A DNA stretch of 64,000 nucleotides from Fodinibacter sp963695175 (GTDB lineage: Bacteria > Actinomycetota > Actinomycetes > Actinomycetales > Dermatophilaceae): positions 186,001 through 250,000 of the forward strand of contig CAVOGG010000010.1 in assembly GCA_963695175.1 (NCBI GenBank), given 5' to 3'. Positions 16,951 to 25,024 of the stretch are shown one piece after another. The notes under the pieces were generated by a model. The model worked only from the letters and a program-made list of their open reading frames with translations, was not told where the DNA came from and did not search any database. A program made the position numbers and the translations under genes. The first letter of the stretch is position 1; each line of letters starts with the position of its first letter.

Positions 16951-17408
16951 CGGCCCGCCCAGCGGAAGCGCACCGGGTCGCCGACGTGCGCGGCGAGCTG
17001 GGCGCGAGCCTCTGGAGCGAGCCGTCTCGGGCGAGCGGTCGCGAAGTCGTAGAGCGCCAGGCCGGTCTCGGCAATGGCGTAGAGCTGGTCGCCGACCGCC
17101 GCAGGGTCTCGCACCGTGTAGCCCAGGTCGAAGCCGGCGCCGTGCACCCGGGTGACCCACATGTCGACCTCGACCGGGGCCGCCCGGTAGGTGAGCGGGG
17201 CGCGGTACTCGATGGCGTGCCGGGTGACGACGATGCCCTCGTCGAGCATCGTCGGCCGGTCGGGGAACCACTCGCGGAAGCCGATGACCCGGGCGTCCTC
17301 GAGCAGGCGGAGGTACTGCACGTTGTTGACGTGGCCGTAGGCGTCCATGTCGGACCACCGCAGCGGCACCTCGACACGGTAGGTCTGGTGATCGTCGGGA
17401 CCGGGCAT
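16947..17408 (-). CDS. acyl-CoA thioesterase, hotdog fold (4-hydroxybenzoyl-CoA type)
   Basis: A 153-aa single hotdog domain. VPLRWSDMDAYGHVNNVQYLRLLEDARV is the family's catalytic segment, in which the Asp of SDMDAYGHVNN is the usual catalytic acid. It is expected to hydrolyse acyl-CoA esters. ATG at 17408 was chosen over the longer frame because GGGAGGA lies 8 nt upstream. It is the first gene of a two-gene operon with the 225-aa protein and matches Rv2475c in mycobacterial order. Confidence 0.88.
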   Translation of the reverse strand: MPGPDDHQTYRVEVPLRWSDMDAYGHVNNVQYLRLLEDARVIGFREWFPDRPTMLDEGIVVTRHAIEYRAPLTYRAAPVEVDMWVTRVHGAGFDLGYTVRDPAAVGDQLYAIAETGLALYDFATARPRRLAPEARAQLAAHVGDPVRFRWAGR

Positions 17409-17464
17409 GCGCCCATCCTCCCAGCCACGCGCTCGGACCGCGGCCACCGGTGCGCACGGGGTCC

Positions 17465-17470
17465 TAGGGT
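17465..17470 (+). promoter_or_regulatory. -10 box TAGGGT for the serine hydrolase gene, leaderless type
   Basis: TAGGGT ends exactly 6 bases before ATG 17477, so the transcript should start at the A of the start codon. No Shine-Dalgarno is present. Confidence 0.55.
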
Positions 17471-17476
17471 GGGCTG

Positions 17477-18910
17477 ATGCCGCTGCAGCCCGCCACCTCC
17501 GCCCGGCTCGACCACCTCCTCGCCACCGCGCAGCGCGACGGGCGGCTGCCGTCCGTCGCCGCCGGGCTGGTGCGCGGCGGCCGGCTCGTCTGGAGCGGCG
17601 CCGCGGGCACGGCCGACGGGCGCGCCGACGGGCGACCCGCCGACACCGACACGCAGTACCGGATGGGCTCGATCACCAAGACCTTCGTCGCCGTGTGCGT
17701 GCTGCGGCTGCGCGACGCCGGGCGACTCGACCTCACCGACCGGTTCGGCACGCACGTGCCCGGCTCGGCCCTCGACGACGTCACCATCGAGCAGCTGCTG
17801 ACCCACGCCGCCGGCACCCAGGCCGAGACGCCCGGGCCGTGGTGGGAGCGCACGCCCGGGGGCGACTGGGAGGCGCTGGTCGCCTCCCCCGTCGGGCAGC
17901 GCTTCCGCGCCGGGCGCCGCTTCCACTACTCCAACGTCGGCTACGCCGCCCTCGGTCGCCTCCTCGAGGTGCACCACGGGCGCGGCTGGTTCGACGTCGT
18001 GCGCGGCGAGCTGCTCGAGCCGCTCGGCATGACCCGCACGACCACCCGGCCGTCGGGATCCGCGGCCCTGGGGCTGGCCGTGCACCCGTTCGCCGACGTG
18101 CTCCTGCCCGAGCCGGAGCACGACGCGGGGGCGATGGCACCCGCCGGGCAGCTGTGGACCACCGTGCCCGACCTGGCCCGCTGGGCGACCTTCCTCGGTG
18201 GCGCGACGGACGGGCTGCTCTCGCCCGACACGCTCGCCGAGATGGTCGAGCCGCACCACGTGGTCGACGACCCCGGCCAGCCCTGGGTCGCGGCGCACGG
18301 GCTCGGCTTCCAGGTGTGGAACGTCGGCGGCGCCCGGTTCGCCGGTCACGGCGGGTCGATGCCCGGCTTCCTCGCCGGGTTGCGGGTTCGGCTGGATGCC
18401 GGTGTGCCGGTTGGTAGCTCAGCGTCCGGTTCCGCTGGGGCCGGTGGCACGGCATCCGGTCCGGCGACCGGCGCGGCGGGCGACGGCGCGGTGCTCTTCA
18501 CCAACACCACGGCGTCCACCGGGACGAGGGCGATCATCGACGAGCTGCTCGACGGGCTGGCCCGGCACGAACCGGCACCCGTCGAGCCGTGGTCGGCCAG
18601 CGGTGACCCGGCCCTGCTCGAGCTGGTCGGCACGTGGCACTGGGGTCCGGCGACGGTGACCGCCACCGTCGCCGGGGCGCACCTCGTGCTGGGCGAGCCG
18701 GGCACCGGTCGCGGTGCGCGGTTCCTGCCGACCGGGCCGGACCAGTGGGTCGGGCTGGACAGCTACTACGCGGGCGAGCCGCTGCGTGTGGTGCGGCGAG
18801 CCGACGGCTCGGTGTCGCACCTGGACCTGGCGTCGTTCCGGTTCACCCGCACGCCGTACGACCCGGCGGCCGACGTGCCGGGCGGGGTCGACGAGCACGG
18901 CTGGGCCTGA
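17477..18910 (+). CDS. beta-lactamase-family serine hydrolase
   Basis: The 477-aa protein has the class C beta-lactamase/DD-peptidase triad of motifs: SITK at residues 65-68 (nucleophile Ser65, Lys68), YSN at 151-153, and HGG at 291-293. There is no signal peptide, so it is probably cytoplasmic and acts as an esterase or peptidase rather than on cell wall. After residue 330 a Gly/Ala/Ser-rich linker leads to a C-terminal beta domain (FRFTRTPYDP near the end), as in many such hydrolases. Substrate unknown. Confidence 0.88.
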   Translation: MPLQPATSARLDHLLATAQRDGRLPSVAAGLVRGGRLVWSGAAGTADGRADGRPADTDTQYRMGSITKTFVAVCVLRLRDAGRLDLTDRFGTHVPGSALDDVTIEQLLTHAAGTQAETPGPWWERTPGGDWEALVASPVGQRFRAGRRFHYSNVGYAALGRLLEVHHGRGWFDVVRGELLEPLGMTRTTTRPSGSAALGLAVHPFADVLLPEPEHDAGAMAPAGQLWTTVPDLARWATFLGGATDGLLSPDTLAEMVEPHHVVDDPGQPWVAAHGLGFQVWNVGGARFAGHGGSMPGFLAGLRVRLDAGVPVGSSASGSAGAGGTASGPATGAAGDGAVLFTNTTASTGTRAIIDELLDGLARHEPAPVEPWSASGDPALLELVGTWHWGPATVTATVAGAHLVLGEPGTGRGARFLPTGPDQWVGLDSYYAGEPLRVVRRADGSVSHLDLASFRFTRTPYDPAADVPGGVDEHGWA

Positions 18911-18916
18911 GCCCCC

Positions 18917-18950
18917 GGGGCAGGATCGACCAACAGGTCGATCCTGCCCC
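18917..18950. terminator. bidirectional terminator hairpin
   Basis: GGGGCAGGATCGACC (18917-18931) and its exact complement at 18936-18950 form a 15-bp stem with loop AACA. It sits between two convergent genes and has no T-run on either side. Confidence 0.8.
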
Positions 18951-18955
18951 GCCCG

Positions 18956-19834
18956 TCACTGCGCGCCGTCGTCGAGCACCTCGTGCAGGCGGGCGGCGAA
19001 GGCCTCGGGCTGGCCGGCGTAGCCGAACTCGCCGCCGAGGAACCCGCCGTGGTGGCTCGGGAACTCGGTGACCGGCCGACCCAGGACCGTGGCGAGGACT
19101 GGCGCGACCCTCCCGGTGAGGACCTCGAGCGACTCGACCCCGACCCCGACGACCAGGCGCGTGGGCGCCGCACCGAGCGCCTCCGGGTCGGGGAGGTAGC
19201 TCGTGATCGCGTTGGCGGTACCGGACAGCAGCGGGTCGTCGCGCCGGCCGTCGTCCTCGGTGGGCAGGCCGAACTGCGCCGGGTCGGGTGGCGGCTGGGC
19301 GAGGTAGGCGTCGGTGAACTCGCCCGTCCACGAGGTCAGGGCGATGAAGGCGGCCATCCCGGCGCCGAACCCCCGCTCCCGGTACGCCGCCTGCACGGCG
19401 CGCTCGGCGGCCAGGGCATGGTCGGCATCCGGCAACAGGGCGAGCAGCGGCGGCTCGTGGGCGACCAACGTGGCGACGTCGTCGGGGTAGGCCGCGACGA
19501 GGGCCAGCGCGTTGACGGCCCCGCCGCTGCTGGCGAACACGTCGACCGGCCCGGGGCCGAGCTGCGCGATGAGCGCGTGCAGGTCGGCCGCGTGCAGCTG
19601 CGGGGTGCGCTGGTCGCTGCCGTCCTTGCGCACACTGCGCCCGACGCCGCGCGGGTCGTAGGTGACGACGGTGCGGTCGGTGAAGTGCGAGGCCAGCACG
19701 TCGAAGCCGCGGGCGTCCATCGGGTGACCTGCCATGAGCAGGGTGGGGTGGTCGGCATCCGTCGTGGTGGGCGGTCGCACCTCGAACACGAGATCGACCT
19801 CGGGCGTCTCGAGGGTCCTGCTCTGCGTGGTCAT
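18956..19834 (-). CDS. alpha/beta hydrolase
   Basis: The 291-aa protein has the alpha/beta hydrolase layout: the oxyanion region LLMAGHPMDARGFD near residue 32, YDPRGVGRS near 59, and the nucleophile elbow ASSGG with likely Ser103. The catalytic His is probably in FPSHHGGFLGG near the C-terminus. The elbow has Ala instead of the first Gly of the GxSxG pattern, which is common in this subfamily. ATG at 19834 has GGAAGGGA upstream; the longer frame from 19876 lacks one. Substrate unknown. Confidence 0.88.
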   Translation of the reverse strand: MTTQSRTLETPEVDLVFEVRPPTTTDADHPTLLMAGHPMDARGFDVLASHFTDRTVVTYDPRGVGRSVRKDGSDQRTPQLHAADLHALIAQLGPGPVDVFASSGGAVNALALVAAYPDDVATLVAHEPPLLALLPDADHALAAERAVQAAYRERGFGAGMAAFIALTSWTGEFTDAYLAQPPPDPAQFGLPTEDDGRRDDPLLSGTANAITSYLPDPEALGAAPTRLVVGVGVESLEVLTGRVAPVLATVLGRPVTEFPSHHGGFLGGEFGYAGQPEAFAARLHEVLDDGAQ

Positions 19835-19906
19835 CTGGGATTCCCTTCCGTCAGCGGTCGAGCCGGGCCCGGGCACCCTCCCTGTCCATCGGACACCGTA
19901 GCCCGG

Positions 19907-20695
19907 TCACCGACGCCAGGTGTAGGGCGTGGTCGTCGAGACCTTGAGGAACCCGGAGCGCTCGAGGATCGGGCGCGAGAACTCCGTGGAGTCGCTGTGG
20001 ATGATGGACTTCCCCAGCCGCAGCGCCGACCGCGCGCGGGCTGCGGTCAGCGCCCGGTAGATGCCGCGGCCCCGCCAGGGCGCGAGGGTCGAGCCGCCCC
20101 AGATGCCGGCGACCTCGGTGTGCGGCACCGGTTCCAGCCGCCCGGCGCTCACCATCCGCCCGTCGGCCTCGGCGACCCAGAGCTCCATCCCGTCGCGCAG
20201 GGTCAGTCGGTGCAGCAGCCCCTCGGCCCGCTCGTCCGAGACCGGGTCACCGAACGCCTCGTCGGCCATGGCGCTCATCGCACGCACGTCCGCCTCCTCG
20301 GTCACCGTGCGCAGGGTGACCCCCTCGGGGAGGTCGACGTCGACCGCCAGGAGGCGGGCCTCGCCCATCATGATCGACTCCTCCTCGTCGGGGACGAAGC
20401 CGGCCGCCAGGAGCGCCTCGTGCAGCCCCGGCGCGTGGTCGTGGCCGCGCGTCTTCCACTCCACCCGGGTCACCTGGGGGTCCGCGGTGAAGTGGGCGAC
20501 CGCGGCGGCGACGAGGTCGCGGATGCCGGCCGCGTCCGCACCGTCGAGGTCCCGGTAGGTCACGAAGCCGCGGCCTCGCGCGAAGGTCACCAGCCGTAGC
20601 GGCCCGTGCTCGGTGACCGAGAGGGCGCTGGGCGTCTCGGCATCCGTGCGCAGCTGGTCGTCGTAGGCAGCCAGGAGGGTCGCGGCGTCGGTCAC
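19907..20695 (-). CDS. GNAT family N-acetyltransferase
   Basis: A 262-aa protein with an N-terminal degenerate half (residues 1-115) and a C-terminal GNAT domain. The acetyl-CoA binding motif appears as STLAPWRGRGIYRALTAAR, followed by the typical beta-6/7 segment ending FSRPILERSGFLKV. It transfers an acetyl group to an unknown substrate. GTG at 20695 was chosen because the protein then starts MTDAATLLAAYDDQ; the frame stays open far upstream without family sequence. Divergent from the DUF6069 gene. Confidence 0.85.
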   Translation of the reverse strand: MTDAATLLAAYDDQLRTDAETPSALSVTEHGPLRLVTFARGRGFVTYRDLDGADAAGIRDLVAAAVAHFTADPQVTRVEWKTRGHDHAPGLHEALLAAGFVPDEEESIMMGEARLLAVDVDLPEGVTLRTVTEEADVRAMSAMADEAFGDPVSDERAEGLLHRLTLRDGMELWVAEADGRMVSAGRLEPVPHTEVAGIWGGSTLAPWRGRGIYRALTAARARSALRLGKSIIHSDSTEFSRPILERSGFLKVSTTTPYTWRR

Positions 20696-20763
20696 CCGGC
20701 CACGGTGTCGCGTCCGGGGCTCGGCAGCAACCCATTTCGGCGCGACGGGAGGAGGTGCCCCGT

Positions 20764-20777
20764 AGGACAGATGTCCT
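20764..20777. promoter_or_regulatory. AGGACA-GA-TGTCCT dyad upstream of the DUF6069/two-component genes
   Basis: A perfect 6-2-6 inverted repeat in the 169-bp gap between divergent genes. A likely -10 box TAGCGT is at 20825-20830 and a Shine-Dalgarno (AGGAGG) precedes ATG 20865, so the dyad is centred about 65 bp before the expected transcript start. It could be the site of the response regulator encoded downstream (an inference). Confidence 0.45.
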
Positions 20778-20864
20778 GTCGAGGAGGGGACCTCGTCCTC
20801 TGGGGCGGGGAGGGTCGGCGCTCGTAGCGTCGAAGGACCAGATCCGCAGCACCAGGAGGAACCC

Positions 20865-21284
20865 ATGACCACCACCGACCTTCTCGACCAGGCACCCCGC
20901 ACCTGTCGTGTTCCCCGCCGGGTCGACCTCGCGACAGCGGGTTCCGCGGCGACCTGCGCCGTGTTCACCTGGCTGTTCGTCGCCGTGCTGCCGGGCGTCG
21001 ACCTCGTCGTGCGCACCGGTGCCGGGGTGCAGACCGTCGGCGGGGTCGCCGTCGCGGTGACGGCCGCCGCGGCCGCGTTCGTGGGCATGGTGGCCCTGCG
21101 CGTGCTCGAACGGTTCACCCACCGGGCGCTGGGGGTGTGGACCGTGCTGGTCCTGCTCGTGGCGCTGGTGTCGCTGCTCGGCCCCCTTGGCGCCGTCACG
21201 GCCAGCGCCACCTGGGCGCTGATCACCCTGCACTCCGTCGTCACTGCGGTGGTCCTGGGCGCGGGGCACCGGTCCCGCCGATGA
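20865..21284 (+). CDS. DUF6069 family membrane protein
   Basis: 139 residues with four membrane helices (about 22-45, 52-75, 85-105 and 110-133) and short Arg-rich ends. The pattern fits the small actinobacterial DUF6069 family, of unknown function, which is often next to histidine kinase genes. A good AGGAGG precedes the ATG. The kinase gene starts 49 bp later, so this may be the regulated target or sensor partner of that two-component pair. Confidence 0.75.
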   Translation: MTTTDLLDQAPRTCRVPRRVDLATAGSAATCAVFTWLFVAVLPGVDLVVRTGAGVQTVGGVAVAVTAAAAAFVGMVALRVLERFTHRALGVWTVLVLLVALVSLLGPLGAVTASATWALITLHSVVTAVVLGAGHRSRR

Positions 21285-21320
21285 CTGGTCCGACCCCGGT
21301 CCGGTCGCCGTCGAGGGCGG

Positions 21321-21326
21321 TAGCGT
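21321..21326 (+). promoter_or_regulatory. -10 box TAGCGT for the histidine kinase gene, leaderless type
   Basis: TAGCGT ends 7 bases before GTG 21334; no Shine-Dalgarno is seen. Confidence 0.5.
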
Positions 21327-21333
21327 CGGCGCC

Positions 21334-22470
21334 GTGCCGGCTACCGAGGTGACCCGCCCCGACGGGCACGTCGTGCAGCGGCACGGCGCCGTGCTGGTCT
21401 GGGTGCCGGTGATCCTCGGCGGCGTCCTGCTCGAGCTGCCTGCGGGCGCACCCGCGGTCGTCGCCGACCTCGCCCTGGTGGCGGCCGGGGCCGTCGCCTG
21501 CGTGGTGGCCGTGCTCGCCAGCTGGCCGCGGGCGACCCGTCGCTCGTCCGTCGCCGTCGCGGTCCTGGCGGCAGTGGTGGCGGCCGGCTCGTTGGCCTGG
21601 TCGGCGTGGACGCCCGCGTGGCTGCTCGTGGCGATGTCGGCAGCGGTCGCCCTGCCGACCCCGGCCGCCCTGGTGGCCGTCCCGGCATCCGCCCTCGCCT
21701 CGGCGTGGACCCTCTCTCGTTCGGGGGCGACCCGCGACGAGCTGCTGGCCCAGGCCTTCGTCGTGCTGTTGGCCGGGGTGGCCGCGGCCGCCTTCTCGCG
21801 GCTGGTGTCGACGGCGGAGGAGCTGCGCCGCACCCGCGAGGAGCTCGCCGAGACCGCGGTGGCGCGCGAGCGCGAACGCTTCTCCCGCGACCTGCACGAC
21901 ACCCTCGGGAACACCCTGTCGGTCATGGTCGTCAAGGCGGCCGTCGTGCGCCGGCTGGTGGGCACCGACCCGGTGGCGGCGGCCGAGCACGCCGCCGACA
22001 TCGAGGAGGTCGGGCGTCAGGCAATGGCCCAGCTGCGTGACACGGTCGAGGGGACCGTCGTGCCGCGCCTGCCCGACGAGCTGCGGCAGGCCCGGACGTC
22101 ACTGGCGGCGGCGGGGATCCGGGCCACGGTGCGGTCGGTGCAGCCGGTGCCGCCGGTGGCGGCCGCGCCGCTGGCCTGGGCGGTGCGCGAGGGCGTGACG
22201 AACGTGCTGCGGCACTCGGGCGCGAGCGAGTGCCTGGTCGACGTGACCCACGACGGCGGACGGGTGCAGCTGACCGTCGCCGACGACGGTGTCGGTGGCC
22301 CCGCGGCGTTCGACGGACCAGCAGCGGAAGCCGGTCGCCCCGGCAGGCGCGGTGGGCTGGAGGGGCTGCGTGACCGGCTCTCGGCCGCCGGCGGCGGCCT
22401 CGACGTGGCACCGGGAACCGACGGATTCACCCTCACGGCCTGGGTGCCGGACGGGACGGGGTCGGCGTGA
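21334..22470 (+). CDS. NarL-family sensor histidine kinase
   Basis: The 378-aa protein has about five membrane helices up to residue 155, a short coiled coil (158-180), then a HisKA_3 dimerisation domain with phospho-acceptor His188 in RFSRDLHDTLGNTLS, and a C-terminal HATPase domain (WAVREGVTNVLRHS, then DDGVGG and GGLEGLRDRL). This is the DesK-like group that pairs with LuxR/NarL-type regulators. Its TGA overlaps the ATG of the regulator gene by 4 nt. Little extracellular sequence is present, so it probably senses a membrane or cell-envelope state. Confidence 0.92.
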   Translation: MPATEVTRPDGHVVQRHGAVLVWVPVILGGVLLELPAGAPAVVADLALVAAGAVACVVAVLASWPRATRRSSVAVAVLAAVVAAGSLAWSAWTPAWLLVAMSAAVALPTPAALVAVPASALASAWTLSRSGATRDELLAQAFVVLLAGVAAAAFSRLVSTAEELRRTREELAETAVARERERFSRDLHDTLGNTLSVMVVKAAVVRRLVGTDPVAAAEHAADIEEVGRQAMAQLRDTVEGTVVPRLPDELRQARTSLAAAGIRATVRSVQPVPPVAAAPLAWAVREGVTNVLRHSGASECLVDVTHDGGRVQLTVADDGVGGPAAFDGPAAEAGRPGRRGGLEGLRDRLSAAGGGLDVAPGTDGFTLTAWVPDGTGSA

Positions 22471-23073
22471 TCAGGGTGCTGCTGGCCGAGGACCAGGGGA
22501 TGATGCGTGGCGCGCTCGCGGTGCTGCTCGGGCTCGAGCCCGACATCGAGGTGGTCGCCGAGGTGTCGACGGGCACCGCCATCCTGCCGCGGGCGCTCGA
22601 GACCCGCCCCGACGTGGCGCTGCTCGACATCGAGCTGCCGGGGCGCAGCGGGCTCGACGCCGCGGCCGACCTCGCCCGCGAGCTGCCCGGGTGCGCCGTG
22701 GTGATGGTCACGACGTTCGCGCGCCCGGGCTACGTGCAGCGGGCGATGGCGGCCGGGGCGCGCGGGTTCCTCGTCAAGGACGGACCCGCCGAGGAGCTCG
22801 CCGAGACCGTGCGGCAGGTCGCCGCCGGTGGCACGGTGGTCGACCCGGTGCTCGCTCGAAGCGCGCTGCGCCACGCGGCATCCCCGCTCACCGAGCGCGA
22901 GCGCGCCGTGCTCGTCGAGGCCGAGGAGGGTGCCGACGATCGCCGACATCGCGAACCGGATGCAGCTGTCGGTGAGCACCGTGCGCAACTACCTGTCCAG
23001 CGCGATCGGCAAGACCGGCACCCGCAACAAGGTCGAGGCCGCGCTGCTGGCCCGGCGGATGGGCTGGCTCTAG
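22467..23073 (+). pseudogene. NarL/LuxR-family response regulator, frameshifted
   Basis: Residues 1-115 are an intact receiver domain with phospho-acceptor Asp54 in LLDIELPG and a Lys in FLVKDG. After SPLTERERAVLVEAEEG the frame is lost: the expected helix-turn-helix (TIADIANRMQLSVSTVRNYL, then KVEAALLARRMGWL) continues in the next frame to the TAG at 23071-23073. One extra base in TGCCGACG at 22931-22938 (an extra C at about 22933) explains it. Corrected, the product is about 200 aa and DesR-like. As it stands the DNA-binding domain is missing. This could be a real pseudogene or a sequence error; the kinase partner is intact, which favours error. Confidence 0.85.
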
Positions 23074-23441
23074 CTCCTCCCCGGCCCCGCGATCTCCCGG
23101 CGTCGCGCCTCCACCAGCCGTGCGACCAGGTCGGCCGGAAGCGGTTGGTCGGCCGGGAACTGGACCGACCCCTTCGCCGTCACGTAGCCCCGCAGCTCGT
23201 CCGCCAGCTCGCTGGTGATGGACCCGCTCATCGGCAGGTACGTGCAGTGGTTCGTGTAGGACGCGAACCCCGCCACCCCCTTGCCGCCCTCCTTGAAGCA
23301 CGGGACGCCGTAGGCGATGCCCTGCTCCGCCTCGGGCAGCAGCGCGGCGAGCGTCGCCCGCACGGCCTCGAGGGTCGTCCTCTGCGGCTCGGGCACGGCC
23401 GCGAGGTAGTCGTCCACGTCCTGTTTCGACACCTCGGTCAC
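23070..23441 (-). CDS. DUF1801/YdhG-like (iron chaperone family) protein
   Basis: A 123-aa protein of the DUF1801 fold: it starts VSKQDVDDYLAAVPEPQRTTL and contains EQGIAYGVPCFKEGGKGVAGFA, followed by HCTYLPMSGS. Family members are frataxin-like in fold and some are called iron chaperones; the biochemical role is not settled. GTG at 23441 has a strong AGGAGAGGAAGG-type site upstream. Its TAG and that of the response regulator share the same CTAG (23070-23073). Confidence 0.82.
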   Translation of the reverse strand: MTEVSKQDVDDYLAAVPEPQRTTLEAVRATLAALLPEAEQGIAYGVPCFKEGGKGVAGFASYTNHCTYLPMSGSITSELADELRGYVTAKGSVQFPADQPLPADLVARLVEARRREIAGPGRS

Positions 23442-23548
23442 CCTTCCTCTCCTGCCCGTGCAGTATGCCGGTCACCGCCGACAGCGGCACGGCCGCGGCC
23501 GGGAGGGCCGGGGTTGCCGACCGGGGCCGGCGGTGCTCTGCTGGGGCG

Positions 23549-24598
23549 ATGGTCGCCGATCTGGTCCGCCCGGCCAAGGCCCGACCGGGCGACCGGGTCG
23601 CCATCCTCTCCCCCTCGTTCGCCGCCCCCGGCGTGGCGCCGGCAGTGCACGAGCAGGCGATGCGCCGACTCACGGATCTCACCGGTCTGGTTCCGGTGGA
23701 GTACCCGACGACGCGGCTCGTCGGCGCGGACCCCCGCGCACGGGCGGCCGACCTCAACGCCGCGTTCGCGGACCCCGACATCCGTGCCGTGCTCACCGCC
23801 ATCGGTGGCGAGGACCAGATCACCGTCATCCCGCACCTCAGGGGCGACCTCGTGCGCGCCGACCCCAAGCCGTTCCTCGGCCACAGCGACAACACCAACA
23901 TCCTGTCGTGGCTGTGGACCGAGGGCGTGGCCGGCTTCTACGGCGGGTCGACGCAGGTGCAGCTGGGCCCGGGGCCGGCGGTGGACGCCTGCCAGCTGGC
24001 ATCGTTGCGGGCGGCGTTGCTCACCGGCGAACGCCTCGAGGTGGTGGAACCCGGCGAGTCGGAGGACTTCGGCATCGACTGGGCGGACCCACGGTCGCTG
24101 ACCGACCTCGGCGAGCGTGAGCCCACTGAGCCATGGGCCTGGGCCGGCCCGGCCCGCGCGGTGACGGGGCGCACCTGGGGTGGGTGCCTCGACGTGCTGC
24201 AGTGGATGCTGACCGCCGGCCGCTTCCCGAGCGATCCCGCAGTGCTCGACGGTGGAGTGCTCCTGCTCGAGACCGACGAGGACCTGATGCCGAGCCGCGA
24301 GGTGGGGTGGGTGGTGCGCAGCCTCGGCGAGCGCGGCCTGCTCGCGGCGGCGGACGCGGTGCTCGTCGGGCGCCCGGCGGCGTCGAACTTCGAGCACCGC
24401 GGGTCTGCCGAGCAACGGTCGGCGCACCGGTCCGCGCAGCGCGACACCGTGATCGACGTCGTGTCGCGCTACAACCCGGATGCCGTGGTGTGCGTGGGCG
24501 TGCCGTTCGGCCACACCCGACCGCAGTGGATCCTGCCGTACGGCGGAGACATCACCGTCGACGGCGTGGAGCGTCGGGTCTGGGCCGACTACTCCTGA
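23549..24598 (+). CDS. S66 family LD-carboxypeptidase (MccF-like)
   Basis: S66 peptidases cleave LD-bonds of murein peptides or, in the MccF subgroup, peptide-nucleotide antibiotics. The triad can be placed: Ser113 in LGHSDNTN, Glu241 in LLLETDED, and His322 in FGHTRPQW. The 349-aa length from ATG 23549 is normal, and this start puts the conserved PGDRVAILSPS near the N-terminus. An earlier in-frame ATG at 23465 would add 28 residues without family sequence. Whether it acts in wall recycling or in self-immunity cannot be told. Confidence 0.88.
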   Translation: MVADLVRPAKARPGDRVAILSPSFAAPGVAPAVHEQAMRRLTDLTGLVPVEYPTTRLVGADPRARAADLNAAFADPDIRAVLTAIGGEDQITVIPHLRGDLVRADPKPFLGHSDNTNILSWLWTEGVAGFYGGSTQVQLGPGPAVDACQLASLRAALLTGERLEVVEPGESEDFGIDWADPRSLTDLGEREPTEPWAWAGPARAVTGRTWGGCLDVLQWMLTAGRFPSDPAVLDGGVLLLETDEDLMPSREVGWVVRSLGERGLLAAADAVLVGRPAASNFEHRGSAEQRSAHRSAQRDTVIDVVSRYNPDAVVCVGVPFGHTRPQWILPYGGDITVDGVERRVWADYS

Positions 24599-24616
24599 CT
24601 CACCCCCGCCATCGGC

Positions 24617-24946
24617 TCAGGTCTTGGCAGCGGTGAGGAGGACGACGGCATCGGTCAGCGCGAGCAGGCCGTGCCGCTCCTGGGGGATGACGACGTGGCC
24701 GCCCACCTCGAGGTCGACCGCGCCGTCCGACCAGGAGAGCCGCACCTGCCCTGCGAGCACCTGGAGGGTCGCCTCGCCGGGGTTCTCGTGGTCCGACAGC
24801 GTGGACCCGGCGAGCAGGGCGATGGCGGTCTGCCGCAGGACATGACCGGTGCCACCGCACAGGGTTCGCGCAGCACGGCGCGCCGAGTGCGCTCGAGCCT
24901 CGTCGAGCAGAGCGGTGCTGACCTCGGGCAGTGCGGACGTGTCCAT
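24617..24946 (-). CDS. small cupin domain protein
   Basis: A 109-aa single-domain cupin: HENPGEATLQVLAGQVRLSW and DLEVGGHVVIPQERHGLLAL are the two cupin motifs, with a His in the first and His in the second. Such proteins bind a metal or small ligand; many lie near stress or sugar genes without a known role. GGAGGAGG upstream supports ATG at 24946. Divergent from recQ with a 78-bp gap. Confidence 0.85.
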   Translation of the reverse strand: MDTSALPEVSTALLDEARAHSARRAARTLCGGTGHVLRQTAIALLAGSTLSDHENPGEATLQVLAGQVRLSWSDGAVDLEVGGHVVIPQERHGLLALTDAVVLLTAAKT

Positions 24947-25009
24947 CCCCCGATCCTCCTCCCCCGCCCGCCTGTGGACGACGGAGCCAGTGGTGTCGGG
25001 GTCCCGGCA

Positions 25010-25015
25010 TACGGT
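25010..25015 (+). promoter_or_regulatory. -10 box TACGGT for recQ, near-leaderless
   Basis: TACGGT ends 9 bases before ATG 25025. GGGG lies between but no full Shine-Dalgarno. Confidence 0.4.
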
Positions 25016-25024
25016 GGGGTGACC

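Noticed and set aside
22467..24101. A 544-aa response regulator with a novel C-terminus
   Set aside because: The extra part after the receiver is the out-of-frame shadow of the helix-turn-helix, the DUF1801 gene and the S66 peptidase; a single indel explains it.
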